NCBI GenBank assembly: GCA_035293565.1 | Contig: DATGMP010000005.1 | Location: 1-64,000, forward strand | DNA from: DATGMP01 sp035293565 | GTDB lineage: Bacteria > Pseudomonadota > Alphaproteobacteria > BOG-932 > Roseiterribacteraceae | DNA length: 64,000 bases | Direction: 5' to 3' | In this document: one piece after another, positions 15,710 to 21,891 of the stretch | How positions within the stretch are numbered: position 1 is the stretch's first letter | Layout: each line of letters starts with the position of its first letter | Position numbers and translations under genes: made by a program | The notes under the pieces: model-generated | Seen by the model: only the letters and a program-made list of their open reading frames with translations | Databases searched by the model: none | What the model was told of the DNA's origin: nothing

Positions 15710-15729
15710 TGTTACCCCTTGTGTTACCC
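15710..15729. repeat. TGTTACCC sites at the right end of the element
   Basis: TGTTACCC occurs at 15710-15717 and again at 15722-15729, about 60-80 bases inside attR. They are inverted relative to most left-end copies, so the element carries this octamer in opposite orientation at its two ends, as expected of recombinase arm sites. A related ATTACCCC lies at 15681. Confidence 0.5.
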
Positions 15730-15787
15730 AAGAGGGAAATGGGGCCGTTTTAGTGGAGCCACTTCTCGATATAACTCTTTGAAAAGA

Positions 15788-15836
15788 TTTGGTGATCCCG
15801 GTGGGACTTGAACCCACGACCACTCGATTAAAAGTC
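15788..15836 (-). repeat. attR: 49-bp repeat within the intact tRNA-Lys
   Basis: Identical to 4722-4770. Here the repeat is joined to the 5' half of the tRNA, so the element supplied a replacement 3' half that restores a functional gene. Confidence 0.93.
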
Positions 15837-15865
15837 GGGTGCTCTACCAACTGAGCTACGGGATC
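15790..15865 (-). tRNA. tRNA-Lys (anticodon TTT)
   Basis: Read on the minus strand, the 76-nt sequence begins GATCCCGTAGCTCAGTTGGT, has anticodon loop CTTTTAA (anticodon TTT) and ends CGGGATC-A-CCA. The 7-bp acceptor stem pairs perfectly, the T-arm GTGGGTTCAAGTCCCAC is canonical and CCA is encoded. Its 3' half is the attachment site of the adjacent element and was regenerated by the incoming DNA. Confidence 0.97.
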
Positions 15866-15932
15866 GCCGGGCCGAACGCCGCGGGAAGATAGGTTCGGCG
15901 CCCCTCAGGGTCAACCTCGGGCGGTATCGGCG

Positions 15933-16469
15933 TCAGCTATGCTTGCTGCCCGAGCCGCCAAGTTCGGGAGCGCCTTGCGCGAAGCGATTGGCGAGACGCC
16001 GGCCGACCTGTGGGGAGACGAAGCTCGAAATATCGCCACCCAGGCTGCCGATCTCCTTGACGAACCGCGAGGAGATGAACTGCACGCCTTCCGACGCCAT
16101 CAGGAACACCGTCTCCACTTCCGGGTTGAGCCGCGCATTCATGCCCGCCATCTGAAATTCGTATTCGAAGTCGGACACCGCTCTGAGCCCCCGAATGATC
16201 ACGCCGGCGCCGACCGTGATGGCGAAATGCATCAGCAGCGTATCGAAGGAGCGGACTTCGATGTCGAGCCCTTTGTCGACCAACGAGCGCATCTCGTCTT
16301 CCACCATCTCGACGCGCTCGTCGGTCGAGAAAAGCGGGCCCTTGCCGGCGTTGCGCGCGACGGCAACGATCAGCTTGTCGACCGTTCTCATCGCTCGCTG
16401 GATGATATCCATGTGGCCGTTGGTGATGGGGTCGAACGTCCCGGGATAAAGGCCGATCCGTTTCTTCAT
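15933..16469 (-). CDS. coaD: phosphopantetheine adenylyltransferase
   Basis: Transfers AMP from ATP to 4'-phosphopantetheine, the penultimate step of coenzyme A synthesis. The 178-aa protein has the nucleotidyltransferase signature GLYPGTFDPITNGHMDII and the downstream IIRGLRAVSDFEYE and ISSRFVKEI (ISSTxxR-like) motifs. The start at 16469 has AGGATGAG just upstream; a longer frame reaches into gyrA and is unlikely. It lies 22 bases after gyrA in the same direction, the common alphaproteobacterial gyrA-coaD pair. Confidence 0.96.
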   Translation of the reverse strand: MKKRIGLYPGTFDPITNGHMDIIQRAMRTVDKLIVAVARNAGKGPLFSTDERVEMVEDEMRSLVDKGLDIEVRSFDTLLMHFAITVGAGVIIRGLRAVSDFEYEFQMAGMNARLNPEVETVFLMASEGVQFISSRFVKEIGSLGGDISSFVSPQVGRRLANRFAQGAPELGGSGSKHS

Positions 16470-16491
16470 CTCATCCTCGCTGATCCAGCCG

Positions 16492-19254
16492 TCATGACGG
16501 CGTTTCCGGCGCTTCGTCCCCAGTCGTTTCCTCCATCTCCCCGTCGGCGTCGTCGCCATTCGAATCGTCCGGTACCCGGGCGACCGAGACCACATGCTCG
16601 TCGGCCGCCACGCGGAACACGGTTACGCCCTGCGTGCGGCGGCCGGCGATCCTGATCTCACTGACCCCCGTACGGATCACTTGGCCGCCGTCGCTGACCA
16701 GCATGATGCCGTCGGTTTCGGCGACCGGGAAGGTGGCCACGATGCGCCCGTTGCGCTCGTTCACCTCCATGTTCTGGATGCCCTGTCCGCCGCGGCCGGT
16801 AAGCCGGTACTCGTAGGCGGAGGTGCGCTTGCCGAAACCGCGCTCGCTGATCGTCAGAATGAACTGTTCGGCAGCCTCCATCTCCTGGATGCGCTCGGGC
16901 GTGAGCACGGCGCCGGAGCCGCTCGCTTCCTCATCCGGCTCTTCGGCTTGGGCGCCGACTTCCTCGCCGCCGCGACGCTGGCGGGCGAGCTTCAGATAGG
17001 CCGAACGCTCATCGGCTGTGGCATCGATGTGGTTGATGATCGACATCGAGATCACTTCGGCGCCATCGGCCAGCTTGATGCCGCGCACGCCGGTCGACGT
17101 GCGGCCGGCGAACACGCGGACTTCCGGCACCGCGAAACGGATGCATTTGCCGTCGCGCGCGGCGAGTAGAACATCCTGGTCGTCGGCGCACGTGTGAACG
17201 GCGATCAGGCGCTCGCCTTCGTCCAGCTTCATCGCGATCAGCCCGTTCGCTCGGATGTTGGCGAAATCGGATAGACGGTTTCGCCTGACCGTTCCCATAG
17301 AGGTTGCGAACATGACGAAGAACTGGTCCCAACTCGTCTCGTCCTCGGGCAGGGGCAGAACGGCCGAGATCGTCTCGCCGTCGACCAGGGGCAGCAGGTT
17401 GATGAACGCCTTGCCGCGCGATTGCGGCGTGCCGACTGGGATGCGGTAAACCTTCAGGCGGTGGACCATGCCTCGCGTCGTGAAGAACAGCACCGGCTGA
17501 TGGGTGTTGGCGACGAAAAGGTCGGAGACGACATCCTCGTCCTTGGTCGTCATGCCGGTGCGGCCCTTGCCGCCGCGACGCTGCGCCCGATAGGTCGAGA
17601 GGGGCACGCGCTTCACATAGCCGGTCATCGACACGGTGACGACCATGTCCTCGCGCTGGATCAGATCCTCGATGTCGGATTCGAACTCGCTCTCTTCGAT
17701 CTGGGTGCGCCGTGGCGTGGCGAAGCGCTCCCGAATCTCGACGAGCTCGCCCCGCAGGATGCCGAGCAGCTTCATGCGGTCGGCAAGGATCGACAGCAAC
17801 TCGGCGATGCGGTCGGTAACTTCCTTCAGCTCCTCGGCGATCTTCTCGCGCTCCAGGCCGGTCAGGCGCTGCAGGCGAAGTTCGAGGATGGCCTTGGCCT
17901 GCTCGTCGGAGAGCCAATAGGTGCCATCGGGCTGAACGCCGCGACCGGGCTCGTCGATCAGGGCGATGAAGGGAGCCATATCGCCCGCGGGCCAGCCGCG
18001 ACCGACCAGCGCCTGGCGGGCAGCTGCTGGGTCGGGCGCCGCGCGGATCGCTTCGATCACCGGATCGAGGTTGGCGACGGCGATGGCGAGGCCTGCCAAG
18101 ACATGAGCGCGCTCGCGGGCCTGCCGCAGCTCGAACACCGTGCGCCGGCGGATGACCTCCTCGCGGAAATCCACGAAGGCGGAGATCATCTCCTTGAGGT
18201 TCAGCATCTGCGGCCTGCCGCCATTCAGCGCCAGCATATTGGCGCCGAACGAGCTCTGAAGCGGCGTGAAGCGGAAGAGCTGCGCCAGCACGACTTCGGC
18301 CATGGCGTCGCGCTTGAGCTCGATTACCACCCGCACACCGTCACGGTCGGATTCGTCGCGGAGATCGGAGATGCCTTCGACGATCTTCTCGTTGACGACC
18401 TCGGCGATCCGCTCGACGAGGCGTGATTTGTTGATCTGGTAGGGTATCTCGCTGACGATGATCGACTGACGGTCCTTGCCGCGTTCCTCGATATGGGTCT
18501 TGGCGCGGATCACGATCGAACCGTGGCCGGTATGGTAGGCGCTGCGGATGCCCGAGCGGCCCAGGATGATGCCGGCGGTCGGGAAATCGGGTCCGGGGAC
18601 GATCTCGATCAGACGGTCGACCGAGACCGTGGGATCCTCGAGATAGGCCAGGCAGGCGTCGATGACCTCGCCCAGGTTATGCGGCGGGATATTGGTCGCC
18701 ATGCCGACCGCGATGCCACCCGCGCCATTGACCAGCAGGTTCGGGAAGCGGGCAGGGAGGACGAGCGGCTCTTGCAGCGATTCATCGTAGTTGGGCTGGA
18801 AGTCGATCGTCTCCTTGTCGATGTCTTCCAGCATCGCCTCGCCCGCCTTGGCGAGGCGCGCTTCCGTGTACCGCATGGCGGCCGGCGGATCGCCGTCCAT
18901 CGAGCCGAAATTACCCTGTCCGTCGATCAGCGGCAGGCGCATGGAGAAATCCTGCACCATGCGGACCATCGCATCGTAGATCGACTGGTCGCCGTGCGGG
19001 TGGTACTTGCCCATCACCTCGCCGACGACGCCGGCGGATTTCTTATAAGCCTTGTTGGACGCGTAGCCGGCCTCGTTCATCGCGTAGAGGATGCGGCGAT
19101 GGACCGGCTTCAGACCGTCGCGCACATCGGGCAGCGCTCGCGACACGATCACGCTCATCGCGTAATCGAGGTAGGAACGCTTCATCTCCTCCTCGATCGA
19201 TACGGGCGAGATGTCGCTGTCGGGCGGAACCGGCCCGGAGATAGGGTCGCTCAA
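16492..19254 (-). CDS. gyrA: DNA gyrase subunit A
   Basis: Breakage-reunion subunit of gyrase, introducing negative supercoils with GyrB. The 920-aa protein has the winged-helix core with catalytic Y129 (AAMRYTEARL), the GyrA-box region (QRRGGKGR) and six-bladed C-terminal DNA-wrapping repeats, plus an acidic tail (DDSNGDDADGEMEE). In the quinolone-resistance region the sequence is HPHGDQSIYDAM: Gln90 occupies the place of E. coli Ser83 and Asp94 that of Asp87. The apparent start is a TTG, with only a weak ribosome site; M24 is the next candidate but would trim a normal N-terminus. coaD follows. Confidence 0.97.
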   Translation of the reverse strand: MSDPISGPVPPDSDISPVSIEEEMKRSYLDYAMSVIVSRALPDVRDGLKPVHRRILYAMNEAGYASNKAYKKSAGVVGEVMGKYHPHGDQSIYDAMVRMVQDFSMRLPLIDGQGNFGSMDGDPPAAMRYTEARLAKAGEAMLEDIDKETIDFQPNYDESLQEPLVLPARFPNLLVNGAGGIAVGMATNIPPHNLGEVIDACLAYLEDPTVSVDRLIEIVPGPDFPTAGIILGRSGIRSAYHTGHGSIVIRAKTHIEERGKDRQSIIVSEIPYQINKSRLVERIAEVVNEKIVEGISDLRDESDRDGVRVVIELKRDAMAEVVLAQLFRFTPLQSSFGANMLALNGGRPQMLNLKEMISAFVDFREEVIRRRTVFELRQARERAHVLAGLAIAVANLDPVIEAIRAAPDPAAARQALVGRGWPAGDMAPFIALIDEPGRGVQPDGTYWLSDEQAKAILELRLQRLTGLEREKIAEELKEVTDRIAELLSILADRMKLLGILRGELVEIRERFATPRRTQIEESEFESDIEDLIQREDMVVTVSMTGYVKRVPLSTYRAQRRGGKGRTGMTTKDEDVVSDLFVANTHQPVLFFTTRGMVHRLKVYRIPVGTPQSRGKAFINLLPLVDGETISAVLPLPEDETSWDQFFVMFATSMGTVRRNRLSDFANIRANGLIAMKLDEGERLIAVHTCADDQDVLLAARDGKCIRFAVPEVRVFAGRTSTGVRGIKLADGAEVISMSIINHIDATADERSAYLKLARQRRGGEEVGAQAEEPDEEASGSGAVLTPERIQEMEAAEQFILTISERGFGKRTSAYEYRLTGRGGQGIQNMEVNERNGRIVATFPVAETDGIMLVSDGGQVIRTGVSEIRIAGRRTQGVTVFRVAADEHVVSVARVPDDSNGDDADGEMEETTGDEAPETPS

Positions 19255-19368
19255 TTCAAGTCCGGGGAATCGGAAAGGTAAGCCTGAATTCTATCAGTTG
19301 CCGCACCGCCGAACAACAAAGGCTGCGGTGCGGCAAAAACCCGGTACGCGGCTAGCCGACGAAGAGCC

Positions 19369-20130
19369 CTATCCGAAGAAAGCCTGGCCGCCGTCGAGCG
19401 GGATGACCGTGCCCGTGACATAGCGGGCAGCGGGGCTCACCAGGAAAAGGACCGCCGCGCCGATGTCGTGCTCGCAATCGCCGACGCGGCCCAACGGGAT
19501 GGTTTTGAAGAACTCCTTGGCTTCTGCCGGGTTTGCCTCGATCCAGCCCTTGAGCCCCGGCGACAGCGCGTGCGGCGCCACCGTATTGACCCGGATTCCG
19601 TCGGGTCCCCATTCGGACGCCGCAGCCCGGCTCAGCGCTTCGACGGCGCGCTTGGAGGCGGCGTAGAAGCCGTAATTGGCTGCATCCCAGCGCCGGGTCG
19701 CGGAGGTGGAGAGGTTGATGATCGAGCCGCCGCCGGCGGCCTTCAAATGAGGATGGCAGGCCTTCATGTAGCGGAAGGTCGAGAGCGGGCTGCCGGTCAT
19801 GCAGCGCTCGAAATCCTCATCGGTCAGAGACAACAGCGGCCCGATGGCGATGCCGTAGGCGTTGTTGACCAGGACGTCGATTCGGCCGAACGCCCCGAGC
19901 GTCTGGTCGATCGAACGCTGGATTTGATCCGCGTCGTTGACGTCGGCCACGATCGGCACGGCGCGCCCGCCGAATCCTTCGATTTGGCCGCAGGTCTCGT
20001 GGAGCTTGGATTCAGTTCGCCCGATCGCAGCGATCCGCGCGCCCTCGCGCGCCAGCGCGAACGCGATCCCTTGCCCTACGCCCTGGCCCGCGCCGGTGAT
20101 CAGCGCCGCCTTGCCATCCAAAATACCCAT
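19369..20130 (-). CDS. short-chain dehydrogenase/reductase
   Basis: A 253-aa classical SDR, NAD(P)-dependent. Cofactor motif TGAGQGVGQG, D-V after strand 4 (ADVNDA), NNAYG, and catalytic YAASK with an upstream LSTSATRR segment. The closing TGTVIPLDGGQAFFG is typical. Substrate unknown. It lies between gyrA and a response regulator, a spot where related alphaproteobacteria often have ssb next to gyrA, so it looks like a later insertion. The start ATG is followed by MGILDGKAALITG, the expected N-terminus. Confidence 0.88.
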   Translation of the reverse strand: MGILDGKAALITGAGQGVGQGIAFALAREGARIAAIGRTESKLHETCGQIEGFGGRAVPIVADVNDADQIQRSIDQTLGAFGRIDVLVNNAYGIAIGPLLSLTDEDFERCMTGSPLSTFRYMKACHPHLKAAGGGSIINLSTSATRRWDAANYGFYAASKRAVEALSRAAASEWGPDGIRVNTVAPHALSPGLKGWIEANPAEAKEFFKTIPLGRVGDCEHDIGAAVLFLVSPAARYVTGTVIPLDGGQAFFG

Positions 20131-20167
20131 GATGCTGTCCTTTGAGTGATTTCGCGCTTCTCAATAC

Positions 20168-20245
20168 GTCATTCCCGCGAAAGCGGGAATCCATGGCGCC
20201 GTTAGCGCCGGCAGAAGCATGGATTCACGCTTTCGCGGGAATGAC
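20168..20245. repeat. REP-like palindromic element
   Basis: GTCATTCCCGCGAAAGCG (20168-20185) and its exact complement at 20228-20245 frame a 42-base centre. Each arm also contains its own hairpin, ATTCCCGCGAAAGCGGGAAT being a perfect stem-loop on the left. Repeats with this ATTCCCGC...GCGGGAAT core are common dispersed intergenic elements in several Proteobacteria. It lies between two convergently or tandemly read genes and can fold into a long cruciform. Only one copy is visible in this window. Confidence 0.75.
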
Positions 20246-20266
20246 TGAAGGGGGACAGGAGGGAGA

Positions 20267-20665
20267 TCAGCAGGGCTGGGGATCGGACGGGCCGCGGACC
20301 ATCTGGGCGATCGTCTCGAGGACGAGATGCGGTCGGTAGGGTTTGGGCACAACGATGTCGTCCGCCGCCGTCCGGGCGGTGGCGAGCGCGCTCGAATAGC
20401 CCGAAGTTATGATGACGCGCGTGTCCGGCCATTCCGCGCGCACCAACCGCGCAAGATCGCAGCCGTCCATGGAGCCCGGCATCCGGACATCGGTGAACAG
20501 GAGGTCGACCGGCGTTCCGGATCGGAAAATCAATGCGGCCTCGTCCGCGTTGGCCGCTTCGATCACGTCGAAGCCGCCTTCGCGCAAATATTCCACAATC
20601 ACAAGTCGGATGAAGGGGTCGTCTTCGGCAACCAGGACGGTAGCGGACAAGGCGTTTTCTCTCAA
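20267..20665 (-). CDS. single-domain response regulator (CheY-like)
   Basis: A 132-aa receiver domain without an output domain. Acidic pocket E15-D16-D17 region (VAEDDPF), phospho-acceptor Asp in LLFTDVRMPG, switch Ser in IITSGYSS, and Lys in VPKPYRP. The LLFTDVRMPGSMDG form is that of receivers found with hybrid histidine kinases. No kinase is nearby, so the partner is unknown. Signal output would be through protein-protein contact. Confidence 0.9.
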   Translation of the reverse strand: MRENALSATVLVAEDDPFIRLVIVEYLREGGFDVIEAANADEAALIFRSGTPVDLLFTDVRMPGSMDGCDLARLVRAEWPDTRVIITSGYSSALATARTAADDIVVPKPYRPHLVLETIAQMVRGPSDPQPC

Positions 20666-20752
20666 TGACTTGATGCTGGTTCTGTAAGGTCCCTAGAAGC
20701 TGGCAACATCCATCGTGAGATATAGTTCCGGTGGCGGACGATTTTTTAAACG

Positions 20753-21172
20753 TCAGATCTGCTCCGTTTCCGACCAGACTGGGCCGATGAGGATCCTGAA
20801 GAACTCCTCGTTGGCATAGAGCCGCTCGCCTGAAAGCTTCGCGTTCCCGAAGGTCAGAATGCCGAGGATGCGGAAACTCTTCACGCTACCGTCATCGAAA
20901 CGGTAGCGAACCGTATATTCCTGATTGACGCCCGCGTCGCCGATCCACTCGGCGATCATCTCATATCCCACTATGCGCGGCTGGACCTCGGCGAAGAAAT
21001 GCTCGTAGTAGCGCCGGACCTGGTCTAGTCCCGTCATTCGCCGACCCATGGGGTAGAAATCATAGACGGGATTCGCCTCGAGCGTGCCCATGGTGCCGGC
21101 CATGTCTCCAGCGCCTTCGGCCGCCGAATGCGCCAGAGCGACCTTCACGAGATCGGCGGTCGAAGACGGCAT
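20753..21172 (-). CDS. NTF2-like/SnoaL-family protein
   Basis: A 139-aa alpha+beta barrel protein of the NTF2/SnoaL superfamily. Features: an N-terminal helix (TADLVKVALAHSAAEGAGD), YDFYPMGRRMTGLDQVRRYY typical of the second helix and strand, and C-terminal strands RYRFDDGSVKSFRILGILTF. Such folds serve as small hydrolases, isomerases or polyketide cyclases; no catalytic residues can be assigned. GGGGAG lies nine bases before the ATG at 21172, so the longer frame was not used. Confidence 0.75.
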   Translation of the reverse strand: MPSSTADLVKVALAHSAAEGAGDMAGTMGTLEANPVYDFYPMGRRMTGLDQVRRYYEHFFAEVQPRIVGYEMIAEWIGDAGVNQEYTVRYRFDDGSVKSFRILGILTFGNAKLSGERLYANEEFFRILIGPVWSETEQI

Positions 21173-21241
21173 CGGTCGCGACTCCCCAAGCGTTTGGTTG
21201 GTTGGGGAAACTCTACACTTTCGACGTGATTCGGCCAAGGG

Positions 21242-21745
21242 TCAGAAAGGTATCTCGTCATCCAGGTCGGGGCCCGGTCCGAACCCGCCGCCTCCGCCGC
21301 CGGACGACGACCGGCTCGGCTCGCGCGACGAGCCTTCATCGAACCCGCCGCCGCCGCCAAAGGAACCGCCGCCGCCGCCACCACCGCCGCCTTCACGGCC
21401 GTCCAGCATCGTGAGCTCGCCGCGGAAGGGGCGGAGCACGACCTCGGTCGAGTATTTCTCCTGGCCCGACTGGTCGCTCCATTTGCGGGTCTCGAGCTGC
21501 CCTTCGAGATAGACTTTCGAGCCTTTCTTCAGAAAGCGCTCGGCGACCTGGATCAGATTCTCATTGAAGATCACCACTCGGTGCCATTCCGTCTTCTCGC
21601 GGCGTTCGCCCGAGCCCTTGTCGCGCCAGCTTTCGGACGTCGCCACCGATAGGTTGCAGACCTTGCCGCCGCTTTGCATCGTGCGGACTTCCGGATCGCG
21701 GCCGAGATTGCCGATGAGAATGACCTTATTGACGCTACCGGCCAC
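21242..21745 (-). CDS. ssb: single-stranded DNA-binding protein
   Basis: Binds and protects single-stranded DNA during replication, repair and recombination. The 167-aa protein has the OB fold (SVNKVILIGNLGRDPEVR, KTEWHRVVIF, KGSKVYLEGQLETRKW), two glycine-rich linker tracts and the conserved acidic tip DDEIPF that recruits partner proteins. The start is a GTG giving VAGSVNKV, the usual N-terminus. It is divergent from uvrA, with a LexA box between, so it is probably SOS-induced. Confidence 0.96.
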   Translation of the reverse strand: MAGSVNKVILIGNLGRDPEVRTMQSGGKVCNLSVATSESWRDKGSGERREKTEWHRVVIFNENLIQVAERFLKKGSKVYLEGQLETRKWSDQSGQEKYSTEVVLRPFRGELTMLDGREGGGGGGGGGSFGGGGGFDEGSSREPSRSSSGGGGGGFGPGPDLDDEIPF

Positions 21746-21779
21746 GGGCACACCTGTCGTTTCGAGAAAAAGTGAGTCG

Positions 21780-21794
21780 GAACAGTAGGGGAAC
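21780..21794. promoter_or_regulatory. LexA (SOS) box between ssb and uvrA
   Basis: GAAC-AGTAGGG-GAAC fits the alphaproteobacterial LexA operator (GTTC-N7-GTTC, read on either strand). It sits 35 bases upstream of ssb and about 98 bases upstream of uvrA, both classical SOS genes. Confidence 0.75.
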
Positions 21795-21891
21795 GCGCGC
21801 GCCGTTGCAACGCGGTCTTTAGGGTCGCCTTTCTCCCTGCGAAACGCCATATTGAGGAGCTCAATCAGATATCCGAGCTCTTCCAGGACCC

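Larger units (their letters stand above)
4722..15836 (+). mobile_element. 11.1-kb tRNA-Lys-integrated phage-satellite-like element
   Basis: Bounded by the 49-bp direct repeat. Gene order: tyrosine integrase, unknown, AlpA, two unknowns, SF3 replication helicase, small DNA-packaging-type gene, large terminase, then small overlapping genes, an HTH regulator and an exported protein. All run on the plus strand, mostly with 4-base overlaps. There is no recognisable portal, prohead protease, major capsid, tail tape-measure or lysis gene. This layout (integrase, AlpA, primase/helicase, packaging) resembles phage-inducible islands and P4-like satellites more than a complete prophage. The presence of a whole large terminase without head genes is unusual. 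A heavily deleted prophage is the main alternative. Confidence 0.85.

Noticed and set aside
4722..15836. Complete prophage or gene transfer agent
   Set aside because: Only packaging-type genes are present; no recognisable portal, protease, capsid, tail or lysis genes, and 11 kb is too short for a complete tailed-phage genome.
15620..15850. 77-codon minus-strand frame across the tRNA-Lys
   Set aside because: It reads through the tRNA itself (…GSSPTGITKS), a well-known false gene pattern.
17422..19281. Long plus-strand frames opposite gyrA
   Set aside because: Mirror frames of a conserved gene with codon bias; no protein pattern.
21290..21390. Short tandem GGC/GGA repeats
   Set aside because: These encode the glycine-rich linker of SSB and are not an independent repeat element.
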